Shown one piece after another: positions 24,501 to 36,865 of a DNA stretch of 64,000 nucleotides. The stretch comes from Salminus brasiliensis (taxonomy: Eukaryota; Chordata; Actinopteri; Characiformes; Bryconidae). Where the stretch lies: contig NC_132879.1 in the NCBI RefSeq assembly GCF_030463535.1, forward strand, positions 47,310,094 through 47,374,093. The letters are read 5' to 3'. The notes below the pieces were generated by a model. That model ran no database searches. It was not told the DNA's origin and saw only the letters and a program-made list of their open reading frames with translations. The translations under genes were made by a program, and so were the position numbers. Numbering within the stretch: position 1 is the stretch's first letter; every line of letters starts with the position of its first letter.

Positions 24501-26842
24501 GCAGCCGTCGGATGAAGATTTACAAGGGACATGTTTCATCGCAGCACATTTAAAATGCACTTAAAGAGTGGGGCTTGTGTCAATGCACGTGCCTACCAAT
24601 GCGCAGTCAAATGAAACAAACAATAATGGCACATCAGCCATGATGAAACATGTTACAGTTATGAACCTGGTCACTGTGATTCAGCAGAGAGTTGTTTTTT
24701 TGTACCTCTCCTCTGGTTCTGCGGGGGAAGGCTTTTCAGAGACTGGCAAATGAAGTTTCTGCATGAACGTTTCCCATTATGTTGTAGATGGATTGGGTTT
24801 CCCAATGCAGGTGGCAATTTTCTCCGCTGAATGCTTTACACAAAGCAGAAATCCACCAGAACCACAGATCAAATTTCCTTGTGGTTTGCGAAAGGTAATT
24901 GAGAAAATTTTATGCTTCAACAACCTTGCTTATTATAAGAAGGCTGAAAGCGTACTGAAGGTAATCCAGCCAATTTGAGGCAAAGCAGAGCAGGCTGACA
25001 CAGCCGATTGCTTTAATATTTTCTCACAGGTAACATAAAATGAACGGTTGGACTGTGTTCTTCTCAAGGAGATGTCCAGCTTCTGAAATCACACCCTCTA
25101 TGTCCCACCAAATGGTCAGTCAAGTCATTTGCATCACGTTTCACATTAGTCGCTTTTCAAGTCTGCCTTTGCTATCAGCAAATATCATTGATGCTAATGC
25201 TGATCAAAGCACATCTGGAGTAAGGAGAACACAGTTCAAGCTGCTTCAGTCAGGCCGATGGATCAGTTTCACCCAAGGTGGTCTGAGTGGAAGACTTTTA
25301 GGAATTTAGGAAACGTTGATGATTACTGATGGCTCTCCAGGAAAGGCGAAAGCGCAACAAGGAATGAGGTAGATGAGGAGATTAGCTCTTCTTAAGCTTC
25401 TAAACTGAGGGCCAGGGACCTTCTGGATCAAGCTCAAAGAGAAACGAAGCATCGCTGCATGAGCTTTGTGATCATACAAAGCCTGTGAGATGTGATGCTC
25501 AGTTGAGGAAGGATATCTGTCTTGTGAATTATGCTAATTCAGGGATTATAACTGGCTTTAGGAATAACTGATCAGATCCACAGATAAGATTGACTGTGCT
25601 GTGGTGCTTGCTGTGATGAAATGTGGAACTCTTGAAAATGCAACCCCAACAACAGTGACCTCAAACACCAAGTTTCTCAAATTAAAAAAATAAACTTTCC
25701 CCTTATTTAGCGTAGTTTTTTTTCAGGCTTCGTCTATTACCATATGTCCAAGTCATCGAAATGTGCATGGTAAATGTTTTGCCTATTGTTTTAATTGATA
25801 GACATGTCACAATTAGTTGTTGAGAGAGAAGAAGAGAACCTTGGAGATAGAAAATTATTATTTTGGCATGGCATAACCACCAGGTGCCATTTTGGGTAGA
25901 GTGAAAATGACTAATGCCTTAGCATGAACCTGCCATGTGGCAGAGACCTGAACTAGTGTCCAGAGCAAACACAGCATAATGGCTGTGGGCAAATTGCAGG
26001 GGCCGAGTCCGAAAATCCAGTGTTACCATCAAACAGAGAGCAGATGGCTACTACATGAAGAGCAGTATAAATTTGAAGTGTTTGCTGTACTCTCTGTCCT
26101 AGAGAGCCATACTCTTGGCTGAGCGCTGGCCGCAAATACACACGGGTTCGCTTCAGAGTTTGTTCCCAGTGGATGCTCTGTTTGTTTTTAACAAAGAGTA
26201 CATTTAGTAGCCATTAGAAATTAATGGATACATTCATTTTCATAGACTAAATATTTGCAGTTGACCTCTAACTCCACACAGTGCTTTAGACCATTCATTT
26301 TCTGAATACACCAACATGACTTGCCTACCCCCTGATGAAAGAGCTCTGTCACTTCAACATTGTTGACTCCTGATCTGATCCAGTGGCCCATTTAACCCAT
26401 TTCTGTTTCTGTTCTCTACAGGTTGGACTTCATGACAAGGCTGCATCAGCTGAAAGAAGGAAGCCTTGTCTCCCCAGATTCTGATCCGGGCTCTGTTGAT
26501 CCCACAGCTGGCCCAGCTGTAGCTTTGGATAGAACTGCTTTATGGAGAGCCCTACTGATCAGAAATCCACCTGCACCATTTGAGGATCCAAAAGCTAGGC
26601 CTTTAGAAGGAGCATCCTCTGGACAAGGGGAGGAGCCGGACCAGAGAGGCTCAAGAAGTCGTCGTCATGCCTACATACGCAGTCAACATCACCAGCACCA
26701 TGGCCAGCTGATGCGTGTAGGGTGTGTCCTGGGCACCTGCCAAGTGCAGAACCTCAGTCACCGCCTCTACCAGCTAGTGGGCCAGACTGGGCGTGAAGAC
26801 TCCTCTCCAGTAAACCCTCGCAGTCCACATAGTTATGGATGA
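18982..26842 (+). CDS. adm2: Adrenomedullin 2 / intermedin preprohormone
   Basis: Coding exons 18982-19061 and 26422-26842 join in frame (AG|G, arginine) to give 166 residues. The ATG sits in a good Kozak context (cccaccATGa). Exon 1 encodes a hydrophobic signal peptide (M-K-A-L-L-P-L-S-L then L-L-S-L-Q-L-Q-A-L-P). Exon 2 encodes the propeptide, a furin-type R-S-R-R site (105-108) and a mature peptide of about 57 residues (109-165). The mature peptide has the hallmark C-V-L-G-T-C ring (Cys128-Cys133), then Q-V-Q-N-L-S-H-R-L, and ends S-P-H-S-Y-G. The final glycine would donate the C-terminal amide. The peptide acts extracellularly through the calcitonin receptor-like receptor with RAMP partners. 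The R-V-G-C-V-L-G-T-C-Q-V-Q-N-L-S-H-R-L core distinguishes ADM2 from ADM. The neighbouring divergent sbf gene supports the call. Whether this is an a or b paralogue cannot be told. Confidence 0.95.
21002..21071. repeat. Composite (TG)n(TA)n microsatellite
   Basis: Nine TG units run directly into about 26 TA units, then a short 'ttcata' repeat. Confidence 0.95.
21558..21590. repeat. (GT)n microsatellite
   Basis: About sixteen uninterrupted GT units. It is followed by an arm related to the MITE at 15409-15524 (21640-21665). Confidence 0.9.
23250..23365 (+). repeat. LINE reverse-transcriptase scrap repeat, copy 3
   Basis: Positions 23265-23297 encode G-V-P-Q-G-S-I-V-G-P-M. The left flank 'gcatatcttgtgg' and right flank 'gtgaagaactgaggtgtag' match copies 1 and 2. 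Confidence 0.6.
23725..23755. repeat. Perfect 13 bp inverted repeat, 5-base loop
   Basis: The left arm 'cagttatgagagt' (23725-23737) and right arm 'actctcataactg' (23743-23755) pair without mismatch around the loop 'ggcag'. Confidence 0.9.
26422..26842 (+). CDS. adm2: adm2 coding exon 2 (propeptide and hormone)
   Basis: The acceptor is 'gttctctacag|gttgg'. The exon encodes residues 27-166 and stops at TGA 26840-26842. It contains the processing site, the disulfide ring and the amidation signal. Confidence 0.95.
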
Positions 26843-28567
26843 GATGGATGTTGGTCTAAACTGCCAGCAAACCCCAGCATAAACAGCATTATTTACATCT
26901 GTTCTGCCTCTTTTTTTTTGCTGATTGCCCTTACCTTAGATATTGATGTACAGCTTCACATTTCTCCTGCTTTGTGCCTTGAGTTTTTTGGAGAATATCC
27001 AGTGCCTTTTTTTGGTGAGGAAGGATCTTATGTTACTGACAAGGCTAAAAGTCTTTTAGTCTCTGCCCTCAAAACATGGACTTTCACTTTGGATTTGAAT
27101 AGTTGTTTGCTCAGTGGTCCTCAAAAGGCGAAAAGAGTTTTTTGACATTGTAATCCCTGGTCTTCACTGCCTTACAATGCCATTCCAGACTCTGATCTCT
27201 GGGCTACAATACTGAACTACCTACAGAACACAAGGCGGCCCCACTTAAGGCTGTTAACTTCTACACCGCTGATCAAACCCTCTAAGCCTTTAATGTGGAT
27301 TTGATCCAGGAGTGAGATGGGATTTCTGTCAGATCAATGTCAATGCATTCCACAAGAGACTGGTTTTGAACCCTCTCACCTCCTCCCGTCCAACCCACAC
27401 CATTGCACAAGGAGCAAGGAACCCCCCAAAAGACAGCATGGCAGAGCAATGACCATGTTGAGTACATAAGACAGAGCTTTTGAGTTCCAGACCACCGGCA
27501 AGCGACCTTGCAGCTCACAGTCACCCACCAACCTCACCTATTCAGCACTCTCAGGCTTGATCGGTTTTACTTATGAGGACAAGTCCGACAGGTGATAGCT
27601 CAGCTATGAAGGTTTACACGTTGGTTTTATTTGATGGAAAATTGTTTGTTGGGGGGGAAGCTTCTGTGCCATTTTGTCCTTATATAAAGGTATATTTTAT
27701 ATACATTACATTGAATATAACAAAAGTAGCGTGTGTGCTGTAACACACGATAATACTAAACATGGATTATCACAGCTGTGGCCCAACTGAATAAGTCTTC
27801 TCAATATCCATAAAACAGTGAGGGCTACTTAATGAGTAGGTTTTAATCCCTTCAGTTCTTTCCCACTACAATAGCCCTAGAATCCTACTGGGGTTAGCTT
27901 TATAAACAAGAGGAAGGCCTTTTCCCAAAAAATCCTAACAGGTGATTAAAAACACACACTCATGCACATAAGCACACACAGTGCACTTAACCCCTATACT
28001 GAGTCTTAATGTTCACAGCTGTACAACATAGAAATAACATATTTCTGGACTTCAGTGATTTAGAATGGCCTCTTAAACATAAGCAAATCTCTTTTGTCCT
28101 AACTACCATGCATGCAAGAGCAGGCTCAGCAGATTCTGACCTCTATTGTTGCACTAATTAAAGATTATAAAATTATAGTTCTACCAGAATTTTAGACAGA
28201 GCATGCCAAATTTGTTAGTACCGTGCAGTGCCATACATGCCCCAGAAACACTCTAAATGCTTGGTGTGTATTTTAAGGATTCCCTTTTCTCATAATGATT
28301 GTGTCTGAATTCGTGGGCGGGTGCTGGCCCCGAAAATACCCCGCCAGTGCCTTTCGGGCGTAAAAAAACAGACCTGAAAATAACCAGAGGCTGATGCCAT
28401 GGCTCGCCATCGCTTAAACAAATACATAGCCGAATGCTTTAAGCCACGTGAAGTGTTGAGGAAATAACAGTCCGAATAATCCCACAAGCCAACTGCAATG
28501 TCAAACAGCTTACTCACTGCCCCTGGCCTTGGATTAGTGTTTCCACAAAGAGCTGTCACTTGAGTAC

Positions 28568-28791
28568 CATATCGTCGCGGTCATGCAAAAAAAGAAGCGT
28601 TTCTCACTTTTTGACATAATGTGAATCTGCCAGTTGTCTGTCTTCACATTGTGCCAAAATGTCATGGTGAATGGACCAATAGAAATGCTCCAAAATGACT
28701 TGGAATAAACTACCTTTTTACCCTGACTTCCATTTAAGGTTAAGAAGCTGTCATTTTGGAGATTGGAGGTTTTTGCATGGCAGCAACGATA
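28568..28791 (+). mobile_element. MITE-like element, same family, copy C
   Basis: Imperfect terminal inverted repeats are at 28568-28593 and 28768-28791 ('gcatggcagcaacgatac' on the right). The core 'ggaccaatagaaatgctcc' lies near 28674-28692. Confidence 0.7.
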
Positions 28792-30150
28792 CGCTACCGA
28801 TGATGATGTATGTTACTTAGCCAGTCCAGCTCAGTCCAACTTAACCATTGTCATGGGCTTTATTCTCGTTCTGCACAGCTTTTCTAATCATTCCAAAAGG
28901 CAGAGAATCTACCAAAACCTGACGATACTTGACACTTACGTTATTCGCTTGATTTGATTCATACTGTAATTGACTTTTCTCTCTCTCTTTTTTTTAAATC
29001 ATTGATCACTTCTTCCTAATTTGCCCGTGTATCTTAGAAGGGGAAGTATTTGCTTTGGTCAGTGACTTTAGTTCTATTTAGTTCTATGATGATCCTAAGG
29101 GCTTGCTCTAGCTATAATCCTGCCTTTGTGCTTTCGGGCTGATCTGAAAAACACACCCCATTTTCTTCTGCTGTAATCAATACTATATCCATGTCTCGTG
29201 ACTGATCATTAAAATGCTTTTGAAATGCCGAGAACGTGGTGAATCTCTGTACTTTTTAAAGAGCCTAACGCAAAAGTGTGTGTGCACAAAGACTGCTTTA
29301 ATCCATCCTGCAAACTACGACCACAAGCCTGTTTTTTTTTCTTCCTTTTTTTTTTCCTTTGTTGTTATGTTTATATCTATTTATTTATTTTGGACTACTT
29401 GCTGTAAAATGCGTGGTGACATGGGGTTTTAACGTAATCGCTGCGTCACTGCCTGACCCTGATCATTCCTTGTGTATGTCTGTGTTTGTGTGAAAACTGG
29501 GCCCACCTCTTGTAGCGGCTTATTTGTGGGACCTTTGCCCTCTCAGCAAAGCCTCCATTCTTGATTGGCAGGAGAAACATTTTGCCTCAGTTGCCCACAC
29601 TGCTGTCGTAAACTGCTAGTTGCCTGTGGTCTTAGCCATGTGAATTTGTGCAGGACTTTTGAGGGACTTTTAAAGATTATGAATGATGTCCATTAGAGGC
29701 AGAGAGTGTGGTATTACGTAGATTCTACAGACACATGGGCCACGGCCACACTCCAGACTAGCATTTCACCGTGTTACTAAAGGTCAGTTGGTGTTGAAAC
29801 CACAACATGAAGCACTTTATAGCAGGAATCTATCTTTATTTATGTCCTAACTTGAACTAAATTATGTCTATGAAACTTGAGTTGTGTTTAGTAAGTGTAA
29901 CAAGCCTCTGTGTGAATGTATTATAAAGGATGTTGGAGAAAAGAAAACGTAAAAGGAGTCATGGTTATGTACCTGTACACTTTGTGAATATTATTAGCTA
30001 TACTATTTAAGTCCTGTATTTATGTATTTGTATGTTGCCAAAGACTTTATTTATCACTTGCAATTTTCTTACGGTAGAGCATTCTTGAAGGAAGCCTTCC
30101 ATTTAGTTACAGTGTGTTCACCATCGTAATGTTCTTCTAATTCTATGTCA

Positions 30151-30156
30151 AATAAA
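30151..30156 (+). terminator. adm2: Poly(A) signal, probable adm2 3' end
   Basis: A canonical AATAAA with a T/G-rich downstream stretch ('atgtgtgtccctctc'). Confidence 0.55.
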
Positions 30157-30459
30157 GCACTGTACTGTAGAAAGATAATATAATGTGTGTCCCTCTCATT
30201 TGAACGCTTTTAAATGAATTTTCAGTCTGTGAATGAATCCTGAAAACAAGTCAAATGCAATACTTCAGTGCTGCTCTACTCGATTTTTAATCTTTACAGA
30301 CCATAACAAAAACCCTGAATATTTTACTACTAAGCTCTTAGACCCAGAATGTAATGTAATCACACAGTTTTGTCACTCTTAAATCTACAGTACCTTATTA
30401 GTTTTATAGGCCCCACAACTGAACCCTGTGGGACTCCATATAATGAGTCTGAGCTAAGC

Positions 30460-31335
30460 TGAGGTGTTGGAAGCAGCAAAAACATCCCACCATACAAATC
30501 TGAATGACTTTGACAGGGGCCAAGTTGTGACAGCTAGAGCATCTCCAAAAGGGCAGGTCCTGGTAGACAAAAGTTTGCGGACACCTCTTCTAAAGAATGC
30601 ATTCAGCTACTTTAAGTTGCACCTATTGCTGACACAGATGTGCAAATGCACACAGACAGCTTGTCTAGAACCTGTAAAGAAGTAGTGCTGATAGAATAGG
30701 ACTCGCTGGAGAAGATAAACATGTCCACAATTGTGAACTAGAGGAGAGGGGTATAAAGGCCCCCATCATTTAGCTGTGAAGCAGTGGAACTGTGTCATCT
30801 AAAATGACTGCACGCCATCCAATACCTTTATGATGAATTGGGAAGTTGGGGATGAGGTGAGAGGGGTGATCATCCAACATCCTGACCTCACTAACGCTCT
30901 TGTCGCTGGATGCAATCAAATCTTCACAGCAATTAAAGCTTCAAAATCTAATAGAAAGCCTTCTCAGGACAGTAAAAACAGTTACCCCAACAAAAGCAGG
31001 AAACACTATTTTTCAGTACCCTTGATTTCAGAAGAAACAATAAATAAACGATACAATACATTTGTCCATATAGTATACTTACCAAAAGTGCTCTGAATAA
31101 GGAATATCAGTGAACCAGCTACACGGTCATGGGCAAGGCTCATTGACCCATGGAGGCCCCACCTTGCAACTTTCAGGACTTACAGGATCTGCTGCTAACA
31201 CCTTGGTGCCAAATACCACAGGACACCTTCAGAGGTTTTGTGGGGTCCATGCCTCGATGGGGCAGATCTGTTTTGGTGGCATGAAGGGGACCTACACAGT
31301 ATTAGGCAGGTGGTTTTAATGTTATAGCTGATCTG
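30460..31335 (+). mobile_element. Tc1-like transposon remnant interrupted by a nested element
   Basis: The left part (about 30460-30560) carries 'gtgttggaagcagcaaaaa' and the D-F-D-x-G-Q-V-like start of a transposase. The right part (about 31082-31335) encodes the 3' end and finishes with 'aggcaggtggttttaatg' and a terminal repeat. A separate short element (30562-31080) splits the two halves. The internal part of the transposase is lost. Confidence 0.75.
30562..31080 (+). mobile_element. Nested short inverted-repeat element
   Basis: The left end 'gacaaaagtttgcggaca' and right end 'tttgtccatatagtatac' are inverse of each other. It belongs to the same family as the element at 3770-4133 and lies in the opposite orientation. 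Confidence 0.7.
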
Positions 31336-31904
31336 TCTGAAAATAAAAATTGAATGAATTAATTAATACTGAATTGCAGTCTTTAGGCATACTTACGATT
31401 TTGCCATAAAAATGAATCTGTAGGACACAGTGATGATGACAGCAGCCTGTATTGCTTACCCTATACCCCACACCAACAACATCACCCTGAATTCTCGGTA
31501 GAAAGGAGAAATACAGGGAAAGCGGATGTCTGGACATCAGACACAAGTTAGTCATTAAACCAGACAAATATGTTTGCAGTGCAGCTGTATGTGCTGGAGA
31601 GCAGGCCATTTAAACACATATGAGCATGTAGAAGGAGTTGGGGGGGCGTAATGGGTAGGAGGTGGAGGCATCTCAGGTGGCTTTCAGAGAGTATTAATAA
31701 GTGACTACCAGCAGAGTCACACGGTCACACGACTTTCCACTGCCACTCTAGAAAAAGCGGGGCAGATGGAAAGGAGGTGGGTCTGTAGCCTGACTCACTG
31801 TGATGGTGGGGTGACTTACTATCCACTGTCTCTCACTGGCTAGAGATAGAGGCCATAGAAGCCTTCCATTAGACTGCATTTACAACATTGCCAAAGGTCC
31901 TAAT

Positions 31905-32465
31905 GTCTGCAAAAGGTTCGGGCGCCCTTGGCCAAATGCCACTTTTTTTTAAAAATAAGAAGCAGTAAACACAGCTGCTGTAGCTAATCCAACATTACAA
32001 ATATATATTTTCAGTAAATTCTAATGCAAAGTTTTCTTTCATGAAAACAAATATTGTAGAAAATCAATGTGACCTGTTCAAATGTTTGGACACCCTAAGC
32101 ATTGCAAAGTTTTAGTTCGTCATTAGCAAATCAGGCCTGAGGCATGTCACCAACTGTAATTAGTAACTGTCAGCTGAGTCAAATTTTCAAAGCTTTATAG
32201 ACTCAGCAACCATAGGATCCTCTAAGCAATCACAAAACTGATCAATCCCTCAGGGCAGAGGATGGCTATGAGAAGTTTGAGGTTTGAGGTTTTTACAGTG
32301 AGGAATGTTATTGGGAAACGGCAAATTGTGGAAGTCAAGATGAGATCTGGGAAACCAAGAAAACTGTCCAAAAGAACTGCTCATATGCTGGTAAGAAAGA
32401 CAAGTCAAAACCCACAGAAAAGAACCTGCAGGAGTTGAGCTAATACAAGACAGTGGCACATCACT
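31905..32465 (+). mobile_element. Tc1-like transposon fragment (5' half)
   Basis: The segment begins with a terminal repeat resembling the one at 39061-39090 (the 'caaaaggttcgggcgccc' region). It then carries the 5' part of the same family, including 'caaagctttatagactc' and a degenerate early transposase region. It stops near 32465, with an internal 100 base AT-rich interruption. Confidence 0.65.
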
Positions 32466-34985
32466 TGTGTTATGTTGGATTAGCTACAGAGGATGTGTCA
32501 CCAAATGTGAAATTTGGTCATATTGACAATATTTTCCATGACAACAATAGGGTGCAATCTTTGTGATAGAACTTCTGGATACTTTAATACAGATCACAGC
32601 CACAGTGATGATAACCATAAAGATAACCATACAGTGATAATTATCACATGCCCAATTAGAAGATGTCAAAATAATTGGAGGATAAGTAGAATTTTGGTTA
32701 TGTGGGGCACCATATAACTTATATCCACCGCTTTCCAGAGAATAGGACCCCATCCATGATTGAAGGCGCTGAATTAAAAACAAACACCCATCCAAACGTC
32801 CGTACGTCTGCTCTTACCGTTTTTCAGAGGGGACATCAACACCAGAACACCCTGGCTCGTTTTGACGCTCTGGTGATGTGTCAGGTGCTTATGCTAAGAT
32901 CTTACCTATTAGCCTCACAAACCTGTGATGCATCTGCTTGACCGGAGCTTCATAACCGAGCCATTTCTCTGTGTAAGGGCGTTCTGGTGTTGGTATCCCC
33001 TCCACAAAATGATAAGAGCAGATGTTCGAACATTTCAAATCCAACCATAGACGCAGGTCTTCTTTTCTGGATATGTTGTGTTGTGTTGGAAAGCTTGTTA
33101 GCTATCTAGCTATGCTCTAAATAGCTCCTAATGGTGTATAATAGCATGTAGGCATGTTGACTTAGCACAGTAAGCACAGTAAGCTAGTGTCCACAGCAGT
33201 ATCCTACCTCAAACTGCACACACTTTGAATAAGACACACCCAGAACTATTTGATATGAAACTAACGGTGGTAAAAATGTGGTTAAAATGGGTTGTATTGG
33301 TGTAGGCCTATGGATTTTTTCCATATCCAAAATGTAAATAAAAGCATGATGGGCACCAAGCAGGTTTTTTTTCGTAGCCAACAAGTGCTCAATATATGTA
33401 GGAACTCTTGAAATCCAGTTAAAAAAAGCATCCCAAGTGGCCCCTCATGAAATGTGGCTTAATTTGGTGAAGGAATATGGTGAAAGAAAGAGCCACTGGA
33501 CGCTCCCTTTAAAAAGACATGCAGACTCGTAGGTCATGCATTCCCACACAGCGAAATCACCAGTGTTTAATTGACATTTGCTCTGCTCTTCACTGAGTAC
33601 TGTGTAGTTAGGCTGGTCTCACATTGTAGGTGTTAATTTAGCAGTGTGGACTTTTTGTGTAGTAGGACAAAGACAAAAACAAAAAAAGAAAAAAACACTA
33701 GAATCCCATGCAGGAACCCAGATGTCCTTATGTGACATGTCAATTTTTTATTCCTCCCAACTCCTTCATTCATCCTGAACTGAAATAACATGCTACACCG
33801 TCTGAATCAGCTTCTAAAACCAACACTAAGGCACCCCAACCCAAGGGAACACACAGTCATGTCCTTCAAATACAACATGAATAACTACTTAAACACAGGT
33901 GAAAGTGTCTGTAGTCCTTGAGTCACTTGACATTTGCATCTCTTTCCAATCAGCTGACTCTCCTCCAACAGTTCAGTAGCAATGTCAAGCTGTGGTTGCA
34001 TCATTCGGGAGAAGCCTCACCATTGTGCTGTTGTCCAGATCACAACACAAACTCCCTGTAACAGGACACTGTGTTATCCTCACACGCTGGCTGTAGATAG
34101 AGACCAGCCGTTTATTATACTGCATTTACAGCAAAAACAAACACAATGCAAGTCTTATGACCCTTGTCATTTGGAAAAGATCATGGGCTTAGCATGACAC
34201 GTTCAGGTGCAGGGTGCCTCAAACATTTGGTCACAGTGTCCTCACACTCCAAAGCCAAAGCCTAAACAGGGTAAGCGGCCTTTATTGTCTTTTTAATATC
34301 CTAGACTGTGTGTACTGAGTGTAGCCGATGGGTGTGAAAGACTCTGGTGCCTGGTTATTTTAAGACAGGTAAGAGCAGAAGGAGATCCTGCTCTTTTCTG
34401 CTTTTTTGTTTGGTTTCCATGGGACAGATCTGAGCTGTTCACCAGGCTTTGGTAAGGATAAAGTAACCACAAGACGAAATGAGACTTCTTACACACCCAG
34501 CGGAGGAGTGGAAAAGGCACACGAGGAGCAATCAGTTTTGGCCTTGTGATAAAGTAGGAGCGCAGTTAATGAAAACATAAAAAAAAAAAAAACGTCTATG
34601 CTGCTTTGCCATGAAAAGCATGCACTTTTCTGCACCAGTGCTCATGCCTGGCTGTGGTAAAGTATTTTCTAGAAGTCTTGTAGAAGCCGTTTTTGGGGGG
34701 TTTCTAAAACCATTGCAGGGTCACAAATATACATACGGGGTCAAAATATACAAACCTTTTAGATTAGAAATTCAGTGGTACTGAAAGCTGTAAAATGTCT
34801 TGTGATTTGACATGACCAAGGCCTCTTAACTTCCTGTTAGTGATCATGATTGACTACAGCTTTTAGCTTCTCTGTGCCTTCATAAAAAGGGTTTGTTCAC
34901 ACTCACTGGATTAACCAACATGCAGTGCACAAAGGGAAAGCCCAATGAGCTCAGAGCAGATCTAAAAAAACAACAATCGTAGTAG
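32466..34985. other. Intergenic; nothing recognised
   Basis: Contains no gene I can support. The open frames at 32484-32795 and 32702-32941 lack recognisable content. Confidence 0.5.
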
Positions 34986-34990
34986 TTGTC

Positions 34991-35029
<39 letters not shown>
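34991..35029. repeat. (AAT)n microsatellite
   Basis: About thirteen trinucleotide units. Confidence 0.95.
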
Positions 35030-35039
35030 CTTGTAATCT

Positions 35040-35655
35040 GGTTCAAATGGTCAGAAACAACCCAAGAGCTATTAAGGCATATGGCTTGTGATTAGCTGGA
35101 AGCTGCTGGAACACGAGTGTTTTACAACACCATGGACTGAGAGGCAGCTGTCCAAGAGGCTGCTGCTGATCACATGGACAAAGAGAAAATCTTCTGGAGG
35201 AAAGGTTTATGGTCATATGAGTTAAATATGTATGGAGGAGTAAATGTGAGGCATTAAACCCCAAGACCACTGTATCAACTGTTAAACATGGTGTTGGTAG
35301 CAACATGATCTGGAGCTGTTTTGCTGCCGGGGGAACTGGTATATTCCACTGGTGCTGGTGTGCAAAGCAGATGGAATTATAACAAATAAGGACTACATCA
35401 GAATTCCCTCAGCATATTGGCAAAGCAGTCATCTGTTAGACAAATCAGTTAGACAGTAGAAACATGGACAATATTGGGTGTTCCAACAAGATAATGATCC
35501 CAGGAAATGATCAGATTTAATTGAACTACGTCTACTATGCCAGGAAGAGTGGTCAAATATCCAACCAGAATCCTGCAGAAGCTGGTTGATGACTCTCAAA
35601 AGCATGTGGTCAAGAAGCAACTTGCTAAGGGACATTTAACCAAATCTTAGGTGTG
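35040..35655 (+). mobile_element. Tc1-like transposon fragment, a different family
   Basis: Recognisable transposase-coding landmarks include 'ggaggaaaggtttatggtc', 'gttaaacatggtgttggt' (K-H-G-V-G-like), 'atctggagctgttttgctg' and 'ttccaacaagataatgatc' (Q-Q-D-N-D). The final 'aagggacatttaaccaaat' matches the usual 3' end. Frameshifts and stops throughout. Confidence 0.75.
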
Positions 35656-35659
35656 CTGT

Positions 35660-36860
35660 ATGTCATTTTATAATATCATTCATTATTTAAAAAAAAAACA
35701 AAAAACAGAATGCATGTTTTTCTATTGAAAATTAATGTTGTACAATCATTCTGCCCCAGAAATAGAACAGAAGGCCCAGAGTAACATCCCAACTCAGCTG
35801 TATCTGGTTAGTAAGTGCTTATTTGTTCAGAAATAAAACCATTTATACAATTAATTTGTAACATGTGAATGTGTTACAGTAACCATTCCCAAAGCTGATC
35901 CTAAATGATTCTCAGAATTTGCAGCTTCCTTTCCTGTGCCTACTTTATCTAATCAATTTCAGGTGTAAAATTAAAGTAAAATGATTTTTTTCACATTAGA
36001 TGGAAAGATTGAATCCACTTCTCAGTCCCTGAGGGCCTGAGGCCATGGTGGCTTCTGCCCAAGCGCTCTGGAGACCTCCAATGGAGGATCTTAAACTGTG
36101 CTGTCCCCACTAATGGCTTTATGGTGAAAATTACTCCCGGTGCACCATTGCTTTGTCAGTACTTTGACAGATCTCAGATCCATGCTTTTTTAGACTGGGT
36201 GAACTTTTGGCCCGGGTGTTTAGAAGAATGGATTTTCTGTTTAACCACATTCTGTTTCATTTTGGCTGTTAACACACAAAGGCTCTGAGCACTACATGTG
36301 GTCTAGTGAACTTCTTGCTGGGTCAAGCAAAATTAGCTGGAAGTTGTTTAGGCTAGCGTTCGAGGGATGGGACACATGATGTTGTGGAACAGTGTCAAGC
36401 TCTGGTCTTGTGTTTTACTGATGATTCTGCTATGATGAAATTCTTCTTTTACCAAATTTAATTTCACAGTTTCATAAATGGGCTTTAAGTCAGAGTTATG
36501 TTAGACCAGGTAAGCTGCTGGTGGAAATGAGCTGTATATCTGCACAGTGACTGGAGTTCACAGAGCAGTCTGCAACCAAACCTGTGTTGTTCCTACTGTA
36601 ATCTTCTAACCAACATATCAATCAATGTCTTTACTGAAAACAACATGTTCTGCATAGAATTTACTGTATTTATTTGTGCGTATCCAAATTTTATTCTAAT
36701 TCTGAGGGCAAAACCACACTGCTGATATATAGTATAAACAACCTGCCTACGACAATCTTCACTGCTGTCCACAGACCGTCCAGCGGCGTTGGATTTTTCA
36801 TTTGCACACTTTTCCCATTTTGCATTTTTGGGTTTCAAACTGTGCCTACATTTTATTTCA
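35660..36860. other. Intergenic; nothing recognised
   Basis: No gene, RNA gene or clear element was identified. Confidence 0.5.
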
Positions 36861-36865
36861 TATCC

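Larger units (their letters stand above)
19062..26421 (+). other. adm2: adm2 main intron
   Basis: A 7.36 kb intron. It contains a degenerate 'gaaataatgactt'-type repeat (19700-20050), a composite (TG)n(TA)n tract (21002-21071), a (GT)n tract (21558-21589), a C-run (22036-22046), a third reverse-transcriptase scrap (23250-23365) and a perfect 13 bp hairpin (23725-23755). No further exon or gene was recognised in it. Confidence 0.8.
26843..30175 (+). other. adm2: Probable long 3' UTR of adm2
   Basis: No other gene was seen between the adm2 stop and the strong AATAAA at 30151-30156. That signal is followed at 30180 onward by a GT-rich stretch as expected of a cleavage site. An AU-rich destabilising-type element (overlapping ATTTA units) lies at 29377-29391, and a MITE-like copy is embedded at 28568-28791. 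Human ADM2 mRNA also has a long 3' UTR as I recall. Earlier poly(A) signals (for example 28703-28708) could be used instead. Confidence 0.5.

Noticed and set aside
18380-26480. A second open frame from ATG 18380 that survives splicing and overlaps the adm2 signal peptide in another frame
   Set aside because: The ATG lies only eight bases after the TATA-like box, so it should be upstream of the transcription start. No other ATG opens this frame in the predicted leader.
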